This document shows, piece by piece, positions 13,778-21,806 of a stretch of DNA of 24,841 nt. Below the pieces are notes generated by a model. It saw nothing but the letters and a program-made list of their open reading frames with translations. It made no database searches and was not told the origin of the DNA. The translations under genes and the position numbers were made by a program. The DNA is from JAAFIP01 sp043774625 (GTDB lineage: Bacteria > Pseudomonadota > Gammaproteobacteria > Burkholderiales > Burkholderiaceae_C), in assembly GCA_043774625.1 (NCBI GenBank), contig JAYVTG010000033.1, positions 1-24,841 on the forward strand, written 5' to 3'. Position 1 is the first letter of the stretch, and every line of letters begins with the position of its first letter.

Positions 13778-15571
13778 ATGCGTTTGAAGTCGTACTTTTT
13801 ATTTTTAGCGATGGTGCTGACCACCCCAACCCTCTGGGCAGCGCATGCCTATTCATTGTGGGGTGACATCAAATACCCTGCGGGGTTTGCGCATTTTGAC
13901 TATGTGAACCCCAGCGCCCCCAAGGGCGGTGAACTGGTCCTGGTGAGCAACTTGCGGGTGTCTACCTTTGACAAATATAACCCCTTCACCATCAAAGGCA
14001 ACGAGCCTGCGTATTTGAGCGGCCTGCTATTTGAAACGCTGTTAACCAGCTCTTTGGACGAGGCTGCCACTGCCTACGGGCTGCTGGCCGAAGACGTGAC
14101 CGTGGCTGCAGATGGCCTGAGCGCGGTGTTCAAGATTCGCCCGCAAGCCCGGTTTCATGATGGCCAACCCGTGCAGGCGGCAGACGTGAAGCACAGCTTT
14201 GACACACTGATGGGCAAGTTCACCAAGCCAGGCTACAAAACCGCGTTTGAAGACGTGGCTGGCGCGGTGGTGGTAGACCCTTTGAGCGTGCGCTTTGACT
14301 TCAAGCGCAAAAACCGTGAGCTGCCGTTGACGGTGGGCGGCATTCCCGTTTTTAGCCGTGCCTGGGGCGCTGGCAAAAGCTTTGACCAAGTGGTGATGGA
14401 CATCCCCATTGGCAGCGGCCCGTACAAAATAGGCCTCGTCAATTTTGGCAAAGACATTACCTACCTACGCGACCCACAATACTGGGGCAAAGACCTGAAC
14501 GTACGCAAAGGCAGTAGCAACTTTGAACGGATGACCGTCAAAATTTATAAAGACAATGTGGCGCGGCTGGAAGGCTTGAAAGCGGGTGAATTTGACTTCA
14601 TGCAGTTTTATTCTGCGGGCGACTGGGCGCGCCGCGCCAACGGCAAACGCTTTAACAGTGGTGACCTGGTCAAAGGCGAGTTTCAACACAAGCAGCCTAC
14701 AGGTTTTCAAAGCTTTATCTTCAACACGCGCCGCGCCAAGTTTGCCGATGCGCGCGTGCGCGAGGCCATTGGCATGGCGATGGACTTTGACTGGATGAGC
14801 CGCCTGATGTTCTATGGCCAATACAAGCGCGTCAATGGTTTGTTTGGCAACACCGACTGCGCCGCCTCTGGCATGCCCAGCCCGCAAGAATTGGCGCTGA
14901 TGGAGCCGTACAAGGCCGACATTCCCAACGCGTCTTTTGGCCCCATGACCATACCGCCCAACAGTGACGGGCAAGACAATTTGCGCGCCAACTTGAAACG
15001 CGCACTCACGCTACTGAAGGACGCTGGCTGGACGGTGCAAGACGGCGTGTTGAAAAACGCCCAAGGTGAGCCCTTTGTTCTGGAATATCTGGACAGCCAA
15101 GAGACACGCCAAGGCACCTACAGCGCCTTTCAACGCAACCTGGCCAAACTGGGCATTGAGCTTAAATTTCGCTTCAACGACTTTGCGCTGTACCAGCAAC
15201 GCCTGGCCAAGTTTGACTTTGACATGATCACCATCAACTTTCAGGGCACACAAAGTCCTGGGGCAGACTACGCAGAACTTTTCGGTTCAAAGTCGGCAGA
15301 TACCGAAGACTCCAGCAACTTTGCAGGCGTCAAAAACAAAGCAATAGATGCCATCGTAGACCGCATGGTGACGGCAGATACCAAGGCAGACCTGGTGCCC
15401 GCCTGTCGCGCACTAGACCGCGTGATCGCGCATAGCCATATTTTTGTGCCCCAATGGTACAGCGGCCAGCACAATGTGGCCTACAACCCCAAGAAGCTGG
15501 CCAAGCCAGATGTCGTGCCACCGTACTATCGGGCCGACGCATGGATGATGGACACCTGGTGGACCAAATAA
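13778..15571 (+). CDS. yejA: YejA-like extracellular solute-binding protein (oligopeptide / microcin C type ABC transporter)
   Basis: A 597-residue periplasmic binding protein of the SBP_bac_5 family. A signal peptide (M-R-L-K-S-Y-F-L-F-L-A-M, cleavage after L-W-A or A-H-A) precedes Y-S-L-W-G-D-I-K-Y-P and the YejA-type motif Y-V-N-P-S-A-P-K-G-G-E. Family motifs further on include F-K-I-R-P-Q-A-R-F-H-D-G-x-P and the C-terminal Y-x-R-A-D-A-W-M-M-D-T-W-W. ATG 13778 is preferred over ATG 13760 because it puts the charged residues at the front of the signal sequence; neither has a clear ribosome binding site. It heads the operon with yejB, yejE and yejF, 16 bp before yejB. In E. coli YejABEF imports peptides and microcin C; the substrate here is unknown. 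Confidence 0.93.
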   Translation: MRLKSYFLFLAMVLTTPTLWAAHAYSLWGDIKYPAGFAHFDYVNPSAPKGGELVLVSNLRVSTFDKYNPFTIKGNEPAYLSGLLFETLLTSSLDEAATAYGLLAEDVTVAADGLSAVFKIRPQARFHDGQPVQAADVKHSFDTLMGKFTKPGYKTAFEDVAGAVVVDPLSVRFDFKRKNRELPLTVGGIPVFSRAWGAGKSFDQVVMDIPIGSGPYKIGLVNFGKDITYLRDPQYWGKDLNVRKGSSNFERMTVKIYKDNVARLEGLKAGEFDFMQFYSAGDWARRANGKRFNSGDLVKGEFQHKQPTGFQSFIFNTRRAKFADARVREAIGMAMDFDWMSRLMFYGQYKRVNGLFGNTDCAASGMPSPQELALMEPYKADIPNASFGPMTIPPNSDGQDNLRANLKRALTLLKDAGWTVQDGVLKNAQGEPFVLEYLDSQETRQGTYSAFQRNLAKLGIELKFRFNDFALYQQRLAKFDFDMITINFQGTQSPGADYAELFGSKSADTEDSSNFAGVKNKAIDAIVDRMVTADTKADLVPACRALDRVIAHSHIFVPQWYSGQHNVAYNPKKLAKPDVVPPYYRADAWMMDTWWTK

Positions 15572-15587
15572 GCGGACACACGACACC

Positions 15588-16610
15588 ATGCTGAGCTATA
15601 TCCTCAAACGACTATTGCTGATGGTGCCCACGCTGTTTGGCGTGTTGGTGATCACGTTTGCGGTGATCCAGTTTGTACCCGGCGGGCCAGTAGAACAGTA
15701 CCTGGCAGAAGCCAAGGCGGGCGCGGCGGGCGTTGAGGGTGCCTTTAGTTACCGTGGTGGCAAAGGCGTAGAAGAAAAGCGTTTGGCCGAAATCAAAGCG
15801 CTGTATGGCTTTGACAAACCCGCTCCCGAGCGCTTTTGGCTCATGCTCAAGTCGTACCTGTCGTTTGATTTGGGAAAAAGCTTTTTTCAGAATAAAAGTG
15901 TCTGGACTTTGATCAAGGAAAAATTGCCTGTGTCGATCAGCCTGGGGTTATGGGCGTTTTTTATCAGCTACTTTATGTCGATTCCGCTGGGCGTGGCCAA
16001 GGCCGTGCGCAGCGGTAGCAACTTTGACTTGTGGACCACCTTGCTCGTATTGGTCGGCTACGCTATTCCCGGTTTTGTTTTGGGCGTGGCCTTGCTGGTT
16101 ATTTTTGGTGGGCAGTTGCAGTGGTTCCCTCTGCGTGGCCTGACGTCTGCCAACTGGGAAAATTTGAGCTGGTTTTCCAAAGTGACAGATTATTTATGGC
16201 ACATCGCCATGCCGGTCACCGCCAGTGTGTTGGGCAGTTTTGCCGTGATCACCATGCTCACCAAGAATGCTTTTCTGGAAGAAATTCGCAAGCAGTACGT
16301 GCTGACTGCGCGCGCCAAGGGGCTGGACGAAAAGCGGGTGCTGTACAAGCATGTGTTTCGCAACGCCTTGCTGCCCATCATCACGGGTTTTCCGGCGGCG
16401 TTTGTCGGTGCTTTTTTTGCAGGGTCGCTGCTTATAGAAACGCTGTTTTCGCTCGACGGTCTGGGCCTTTTGGGGTACGAGAGTGTGATTCGGCGCGACT
16501 ACCCCGTGGTGCTGGGAACCCTGTATTTGTTTACCTTGATCGGTTTGGTGACCAAGCTGATTTCTGACTTGTGTTATGTGTGGATAGACCCACGGGTGAA
16601 GTTTGACTGA
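15588..16610 (+). CDS. yejB: Microcin C / oligopeptide ABC transporter permease YejB
   Basis: A 340-residue DppB-type inner-membrane permease: an N-terminal helix (Y-I-L-K-R-L-L-L-M-V-P-T-L-F-G-V), a periplasmic loop with P-G-G-P-V-E and the YejB-type A-G-A-A-G...Y-R-G-G-K-G insertion, then the binding-protein-dependent transport domain. The coupling motif that meets the ATPase is E-E-I-R-K-Q-Y-V-L-T-A-R-A-K-G (about residues 225-240). The end, W-I-D-P-R-V-K-F-D, is characteristic of YejB. It starts 16 bp after yejA and stops one base before the ATG of yejE. Confidence 0.94.
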   Translation: MLSYILKRLLLMVPTLFGVLVITFAVIQFVPGGPVEQYLAEAKAGAAGVEGAFSYRGGKGVEEKRLAEIKALYGFDKPAPERFWLMLKSYLSFDLGKSFFQNKSVWTLIKEKLPVSISLGLWAFFISYFMSIPLGVAKAVRSGSNFDLWTTLLVLVGYAIPGFVLGVALLVIFGGQLQWFPLRGLTSANWENLSWFSKVTDYLWHIAMPVTASVLGSFAVITMLTKNAFLEEIRKQYVLTARAKGLDEKRVLYKHVFRNALLPIITGFPAAFVGAFFAGSLLIETLFSLDGLGLLGYESVIRRDYPVVLGTLYLFTLIGLVTKLISDLCYVWIDPRVKFD

Positions 16611-16611
16611 T

Positions 16612-17685
16612 ATGGACAACAATAGCGTTTCACTGTCACCATCGCGCCGTGCGTGGCTGCGCTTCAAGCGCAACCGTTTGGGTTTTTACAGTCTGGTCAT
16701 ATTTTGTGCGCTGCTGATTCTGAGCCTGTTTGCAGAAGTCGTGTCGAATGACAAGCCGCTCATAGCACGCTACAACGGCCAGTGGTATATGCCCTTTGTG
16801 CATAACGTGCCCGAGACAACTTTTGGTGGCGACTTTCAAACCCATACCGATTATCTGGATCCGTTTATCAAAGAGCAGTTCGCCAAGCCGGGTAACTTTG
16901 CAGTTTTTCCGATCAACCATTACCACCACGGCACACTCAACTACTTTGCCCAAGAGCCCAACCCTTCGGGCCCCTCTGCCGAGAACTGGTTGGGCACGGA
17001 CGACAGAGGGCGTGACGTTGTAGCGCGGCTCCTCTATGGTTTTCGCGTCTCGGCTTTGTTTGCTTTGGCGCTCACCATCATCGGCGTTATTTTGGGCGTG
17101 ATCACGGGCGCTGTGCAGGGCTATTTTGCGGGCAAGACCGACCTGGCTTTTCAGCGCTTCATCGAGATATGGGGCTCCATGCCCGAGCTGTATTTGCTCA
17201 TCATTTTTGCTGCTGTGTTTGACCCGAGTATTACCCTGCTGCTGGTGTTGCTCAGCCTGTTTGGCTGGATGGGTTTGAGTGATTACGTACGGGCAGAATT
17301 TTTGCGCAACCGCCAGATGGACTATGTGCGTGCTGCGCGAGCGCTGGGTTTGTCGCACTGGCAAATCATCACCCGCCATGTGCTGCCCAATAGCCTGACG
17401 CCCGTGGTCACGTTTTTACCCTTTCGCATGAGCGCCGCTATTCTTGCGCTCACCTCGCTCGACTTTTTGGGCCTGGGTGTTCCACCCGGCACGCCCAGCC
17501 TGGGCGAAATGCTGGCCCAAGGCAAAAACAATATCGACGCCTGGTGGATTTCATTGTCAACTTTTGCGGTGCTGGTCATTACACTCTTGTTGCTGACCTT
17601 TATGGGCGACGCGCTCAGGGATGCCCTTGATCCGCGCAAGGCGGATCAAGTACCCGAGCCATCTCCGCGAAAGGCAGACAAATGA
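16612..17685 (+). CDS. yejE: Microcin C / oligopeptide ABC transporter permease YejE
   Basis: A 357-residue DppC-type permease. After a short basic N-terminus (S-P-S-R-R-A-W-L-R-F-K-R-N-R) comes one helix, then a long periplasmic segment with the YejE-type H-Y-H-H-G-T-L-N-Y and N-W-L-G-T-D-D-R-G-R-D-V motifs, then the transport domain with coupling motif R-A-A-R-A-L-G-L-S-H-W-Q-I. ATG 16612 follows the yejB stop by one base; a TTG at 16603 would overlap yejB and is less likely. The stop overlaps the yejF start (ATGA). Confidence 0.94.
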   Translation: MDNNSVSLSPSRRAWLRFKRNRLGFYSLVIFCALLILSLFAEVVSNDKPLIARYNGQWYMPFVHNVPETTFGGDFQTHTDYLDPFIKEQFAKPGNFAVFPINHYHHGTLNYFAQEPNPSGPSAENWLGTDDRGRDVVARLLYGFRVSALFALALTIIGVILGVITGAVQGYFAGKTDLAFQRFIEIWGSMPELYLLIIFAAVFDPSITLLLVLLSLFGWMGLSDYVRAEFLRNRQMDYVRAARALGLSHWQIITRHVLPNSLTPVVTFLPFRMSAAILALTSLDFLGLGVPPGTPSLGEMLAQGKNNIDAWWISLSTFAVLVITLLLLTFMGDALRDALDPRKADQVPEPSPRKADK

Positions 17686-19301
17686 GCCTTTTAGACGTTC
17701 ACAATCTACGCATTGGCTTTGGCGGAAAAGACGTCGTACACGGCATCAACTTTTCCATCAACGCAGGTGAAAAGCTGGCTCTGGTGGGTGAATCGGGCTC
17801 TGGTAAATCCGTCGCAGCGCTCAGCATCCTCAAGCTCGTGCAAAACGCACACATCAGTGGCCAAGCCTTGTTCAACGGGCGTGACACGCTACAAATGTCA
17901 GAGCAAGAACTGCGTGGCCTGCGAGGTGACGACATTGCCATGATCTTTCAGGAACCGATGACCGCGCTGAACCCGCTGTTCACCATTGGCGACCAGATTG
18001 CCGAGGTGCTGGAAACCAAGCAGGCGCAGAGCAAAAAAGCAGCGTGGGCCAGAGCGATAGAGTTGTTGGCCGAGACAGGCATTGCAGAACCCGAACGCCG
18101 CGCCCAAAGCTACCCACACCAACTCAGCGGCGGCCAGCGCCAGCGCGCCATGATCGCCATGGCACTGGCCTGCAAGCCCAAACTGCTGTTGGCTGATGAA
18201 CCCACCACCGCGCTGGATGTCACCCTGCGCGGGCAGATTTTGGACTTGCTGGGTGCTTTGCAAAAAGACCACGACATGGCGGTACTGCTAATCACCCACG
18301 ACCTGAATCTGGTGCGCAAGTTTGCCGACCGTATTGCGGTAATGGAAAACGGCCTGATCGTGGAGCAGGGCGTGGTGAAAGATGTGTTTGCCAACCCGCA
18401 GCATACCTACACGCGCAAGCTGCTGGACAGCAAGCCTGTGCGCGATGTGCCACCTGCCAACGCACGCGCACCCACTGTACTGGCAGCCCAGCAGTTGCGT
18501 GTGGGCTACCCGGTGCCGATGGCAGGTTTTAAAGGCTGGTTTAAAAAGGGCGAGTTTGTAGCAGTCAAACAAGCCGCTTTTGATTTGAAAGAGAGCCAGA
18601 CCCTGGGCGTGATTGGCGAGTCAGGTTCGGGCAAGTCCACACTGGCCTTGGCCATGCTGGGGTTGACCAAGGCTCATGGAAATGTATTCTACCAGGGTTT
18701 TGAGCCAGATGCCAGCGTAGATACTGCGCGAGCAGCTACTAAAAGCATAGCGTCTATCAACTTTGACGCTCGCTTGCGCAAAACCATCCAGGTGGTTTTT
18801 CAGGACCCGTTCTCGTCTTTGTCGCCGCGTATGACGGTGGAAGAAATTGTCGGCGAAGGCCTGCGCGTGCATGCGCCAGGTATTGACCAGGCACAGCGTC
18901 AGCAGCGCGTCATCCAAGTGCTGAGCGAAGTAGGGTTAAGCCTGCAAGCCTTTCCCAACCTGCTGCAGCGCTACCCGCATGAATTTTCGGGCGGTCAGCG
19001 CCAGCGCATTGCCATTGCACGCGCGTTGATCGTAGAGCCGCAAACCTTGGTTCTTGATGAACCTACCAGCGCGCTGGATGTGACCATTCAAAAACAGGTA
19101 CTCAGCCTGCTGCAAAAACTGCAAAAAGAGCGCGGCTTAAGCTATCTGCTGATCACCCATGACGTAGACGTGATTCGCGCAATGGCACATGACGTGGTGG
19201 TAATGAAGGATGGTGACATTGTCGAGGCGGGCAGCGTGCTCGCCGTGCTGGACGCCCCCGTGCACCCATACACGCAGCGCCTGGTAGCAGCGGCCAACTA
19301 A
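17682..19301 (+). CDS. yejF: Microcin C / oligopeptide ABC transporter ATPase YejF (two ATPase domains)
   Basis: A 539-residue cytoplasmic ATPase, equal to a DppD-DppF fusion. Domain 1: Walker A GESGSGKS at residues 36-43, signature L-S-G-G-Q-R-Q-R, Walker B L-L-L-A-D-E-P-T-T-A-L-D. Domain 2: Walker A from residue 312, signature F-S-G-G-Q-R-Q-R, Walker B L-V-L-D-E-P-T-S-A-L-D. Both domains have all key residues and each ends in the oligopeptide-type C-terminal motif around H-P-Y-T. Between Walker A and the Q-loop (V-F-Q-D-P-F-S-S) of domain 2, residues about 345-358 (A-S-V-D-T-A-R-A-A-T-K-S-I-A) are encoded by a copy of the 42-bp repeat. Homologues have a shorter, different loop there. Last gene of the operon, starting by ATGA overlap. 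Confidence 0.94.
   Translation: MSLLDVHNLRIGFGGKDVVHGINFSINAGEKLALVGESGSGKSVAALSILKLVQNAHISGQALFNGRDTLQMSEQELRGLRGDDIAMIFQEPMTALNPLFTIGDQIAEVLETKQAQSKKAAWARAIELLAETGIAEPERRAQSYPHQLSGGQRQRAMIAMALACKPKLLLADEPTTALDVTLRGQILDLLGALQKDHDMAVLLITHDLNLVRKFADRIAVMENGLIVEQGVVKDVFANPQHTYTRKLLDSKPVRDVPPANARAPTVLAAQQLRVGYPVPMAGFKGWFKKGEFVAVKQAAFDLKESQTLGVIGESGSGKSTLALAMLGLTKAHGNVFYQGFEPDASVDTARAATKSIASINFDARLRKTIQVVFQDPFSSLSPRMTVEEIVGEGLRVHAPGIDQAQRQQRVIQVLSEVGLSLQAFPNLLQRYPHEFSGGQRQRIAIARALIVEPQTLVLDEPTSALDVTIQKQVLSLLQKLQKERGLSYLLITHDVDVIRAMAHDVVVMKDGDIVEAGSVLAVLDAPVHPYTQRLVAAAN
18712..18753 (-). repeat. 42-bp interspersed repeat, copy f, inside yejF
   Basis: Read on the minus strand: ACGCTA, spacer, TAGTAGCTGCTCGCGCA, GTATCTA, CGCTGG. 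Opposite orientation to the gene, yet the frame stays open. Confidence 0.85.
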
Positions 19302-19330
19302 GTGCCTTTGCGCAAGCCCACTGGCTACTC

Positions 19331-20176
19331 TCACATCAAGGCGCGCACATAGTTGATGGGCGAGTGGTCTGCCAGGTCACGCAAAATAACCGTGCCCAGC
19401 TGCCAGGCATAGTGCTGGTTGTACTCCACTCGCGCCGTGTTTTGGTCTGTAGCGATGTCCTCTTTAGCCAATGGATGCGCAGGTGTATGCACCTGGCCGC
19501 TGCGGTCAATGTAATGCACTGGCCCCGCGTGTGCAAAGCCCAAAAAATCGGGCGGCAGCCGCGTTACCACGTCGCAGCAGTTGACAAAGTGCAGTTGGGT
19601 AAGCTGCGCCAAGGTGGCCACAAAAGCATCGTCGCCCGCTGCAGGCGAACCTATCGTGATCAACTGCGCCAGCGATGACTGCACCCTGCTGGCGGCCAAT
19701 TGTGCCAAGGCCGCACCCAGGCTGTGGCCGGCAAAAATGGCCAGCTCCAGTGCAGAGCGTCCCAGTGCCACCGTCATTTGTGGCCATACGGCATCCAAAG
19801 CCTTGCAAAACCCTGCATGCACGTCGCCACCTTGCGGCCACGGCGTGCTCCAGCCATTCAAGTCGGTAGCAAAATCGGCCAGGTCAGGCTCGGTGCCCCT
19901 AAAAACCACCACCAGTTGGTCTGTGGCACCATGGCGCACCGCCATGGCCTGCGTGCCATCGTGGTTAAAAGTGTGCAACAGCGTAAAGTCAGCACTGCGC
20001 AATTCACTGCTCAAGCGCTGTAACTGCGTGGGGTCTTTCTCAAATGGCGCGTACACCAGGCGGCTCATTTCTGCACACATCCAGGGCAAAACGCTGAGCG
20101 GCACAGGGCTGCTAAAGACCGTGGGGCGCAGAGCCGGGCTGTACAAGCTGGTGCGCTGGGGGTCATAGTCAATCAT
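19331..20176 (-). CDS. Class 3-like lipase / alpha-beta hydrolase
   Basis: A 281-residue protein of the Lipase_3 (fungal lipase-like) type. The nucleophile elbow G-H-S-L-G is followed by A-A-L-A-Q-L-A-A, and the oxyanion-side motif V-V-F-R-G-T-E-P-D comes before it. The Asp of the triad is probably in C-C-D-V-V-T-R-L-P and the His in L-A-D-H-S-P-I-N-Y-V near the end. No signal peptide is seen from ATG 20176, so it seems cytoplasmic, although the open frame extends further upstream to 20284 without family similarity. It converges with yejF (29 bp apart, no clear terminator) and is divergent from the tadA fusion gene. Substrate unknown. Confidence 0.85.
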   Translation of the reverse strand: MIDYDPQRTSLYSPALRPTVFSSPVPLSVLPWMCAEMSRLVYAPFEKDPTQLQRLSSELRSADFTLLHTFNHDGTQAMAVRHGATDQLVVVFRGTEPDLADFATDLNGWSTPWPQGGDVHAGFCKALDAVWPQMTVALGRSALELAIFAGHSLGAALAQLAASRVQSSLAQLITIGSPAAGDDAFVATLAQLTQLHFVNCCDVVTRLPPDFLGFAHAGPVHYIDRSGQVHTPAHPLAKEDIATDQNTARVEYNQHYAWQLGTVILRDLADHSPINYVRALM

Positions 20177-20322
20177 GGTGCGTGTGCCAATGCGAAAAGG
20201 CTGTCCTAAGGTATCAAAAAACCTGCAGCCCAGTGGGCAACTTGTGTAATTGCACTTTCGTAACAAAGAACGCCAGCAATGCAACTAAACGCTTCATGCC
20301 ACCACTGTAAACTGTGTGCGCT

Positions 20323-21777
20323 ATGAACGCCACAGGTAACCCCACTGAAAACCCGGACGCTTACTATTTGGGCCTGGCCCTGCGCGAGGCGCGTGCCGCA
20401 GGCGCGGCGGGGGAGGTGCCGGTGGGTGCCGTGGTGGTTTGCAGAGGCCAGGTGATTGCCACGGGCCGCAACGCTCCCATTGCCCTGCATGACCCCAGCG
20501 CCCATGCCGAAATGCAGGCCATGCGCGCAGCGGCTGCCAAGCTGGGCAACTACCGCCTGGACGACTGCGACGTGTATGTCACGCTGGAGCCTTGCACCAT
20601 GTGCGCGGGTGCCATGCTGAACGCGCGGGTGCGCCGCGTGGTGTTTGCCGCGCCAGAACCCAAAACCGGGGCGGCAGGGTCGGTGCACAATGTGTTTGCC
20701 AACCCGCAACTGAACCATCAGACCGAGATGGTAGATGCTACACAATTAGGAGCTGCTTGCGCAGATGTGGCGCTGGCTAGTGGCCAATTACTGCAAGAAT
20801 TCTTTGTGCAAAAGCGGCAACTGCAAAAAGCGCAAGTCTACCCCTTGCGCGACGATGCCCTACGTACACCTGACGCACAGTTTGCCAACCTGCCCGATTA
20901 CCCCTGGACAGCACACTACGTGAGCGACCTGCCAGCCTTGAACGGTTTGCGCATGCATTATCTGGACGAAGGCATGAAAGAAGGCCACAGCGAAGGCAGC
21001 TTGGCCCATGCGCAGCAAACCACCTACCTGTGCCTGCACGGCAACCCTGCCTGGAGCTATCTGTACCGCAAAATGATGCCGGTGTTTTTGCGCAGCGGCG
21101 CGCGCGTGGTGGCACCCGATCTCATCGGTTTTGGCAAGTCCGACAAACCCAAAAAAGAGGCGTTTCACCGCTTTACCTGGCATCGCCAAACTTTGTTGGA
21201 ATTGGTTGAAAAGTTGGATTTGCACAACGTGGTCTTGGTGGTGCAAGACTGGGGCGGCCTGCTGGGCCTGACGCTGCCCATCGACGCCCCCAATCGTTAC
21301 AAAGGCCTGGTGGTGATGAACACGGCCCTGGCCACGGGCGATGCACCTTTGAGCCCCGGCTTCAAGGCCTGGCGCGAGATGTGCGCTGCCAAGCCCGACT
21401 TTGACATTGCCCGCCTGTTTGCACGCAGCAATCCGCAAATGAGCCCGCAAGAAGCTGCTGCCTACATGGCCCCCTATCCAGACAGCGGCCACCGCGCAGC
21501 GACACGCGCCTTTCCGCCCATGGTGCCCGAGTTTGCCGAGTCCGAAGGCGCAGCCACCAGCCGCCGTGCCCGCGATTTTTGGCACAACGACTGGCAGGGC
21601 AAAAGCCTGATGGCCATCGGCACGCAAGACCCGGTGTTGGGCGAAAAAGTCATGCGCGGGCTGCACAAGCTCATTCGCAACTGCCCCGAACCCATGCTGC
21701 TGCCGGATGCAGGCCATTTTGTGCAAGAGCATGGGGAAGCGGTTGCGCGGCAGGCGGTTCAGGTGTTTGGCTCGTAG
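20323..21777 (+). CDS. tadA: tRNA adenosine(34) deaminase TadA fused to a haloalkane dehalogenase-like domain
   Basis: A 484-residue two-domain protein. Residues about 10-165 are TadA, which makes inosine at tRNA wobble position 34: zinc site H61-A-E63 and P-C91-T-M-C94. Residues about 180-484 align in memory over full length to the dehalogenase DhlA, from R-T-P-D-A-Q-F-A-N-L to G-H-F-V-Q-E-H-G-E-A-V-A. The triad is complete: nucleophile D309 (V-V-Q-D-W-G-G), acid D436 (G-T-Q-D-P-V-L-G), H465. The halide-binding pair looks like N240 (H-G-N-P) and W310; the second Trp of DhlA (W175) appears replaced by Ser in F-A-R-S-N-P. That Asp-His-Asp plus Asn-Trp pattern fits haloalkane dehalogenase subfamily III. 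A 42-bp repeat encodes residues about 138-152 (D-A-T-Q-L-G-A-A-C-A-D-V-A-L-A) in the last TadA helix. ATG 20323 is preferred to GTG 20314. The hydrolase substrate is unknown. Confidence 0.92.
   Translation: MNATGNPTENPDAYYLGLALREARAAGAAGEVPVGAVVVCRGQVIATGRNAPIALHDPSAHAEMQAMRAAAAKLGNYRLDDCDVYVTLEPCTMCAGAMLNARVRRVVFAAPEPKTGAAGSVHNVFANPQLNHQTEMVDATQLGAACADVALASGQLLQEFFVQKRQLQKAQVYPLRDDALRTPDAQFANLPDYPWTAHYVSDLPALNGLRMHYLDEGMKEGHSEGSLAHAQQTTYLCLHGNPAWSYLYRKMMPVFLRSGARVVAPDLIGFGKSDKPKKEAFHRFTWHRQTLLELVEKLDLHNVVLVVQDWGGLLGLTLPIDAPNRYKGLVVMNTALATGDAPLSPGFKAWREMCAAKPDFDIARLFARSNPQMSPQEAAAYMAPYPDSGHRAATRAFPPMVPEFAESEGAATSRRARDFWHNDWQGKSLMAIGTQDPVLGEKVMRGLHKLIRNCPEPMLLPDAGHFVQEHGEAVARQAVQVFGS
20735..20776 (+). 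repeat. 42-bp interspersed repeat, copy g, inside tadA
   Basis: ATGCTA, spacer, TAGGAGCTGCTTGCGCA, GATGTGG, CGCTGG. Translated in the same phase as copy h in ldcA. Confidence 0.85.
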
Positions 21778-21806
21778 TGATCACAGCCATTCGCTACACT
21801 CAACCC

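Noticed and set aside
20860..21732. 290-codon minus-strand frame
   Set aside because: Antisense shadow of the dehalogenase-like domain, whose catalytic residues are all present on the plus strand.
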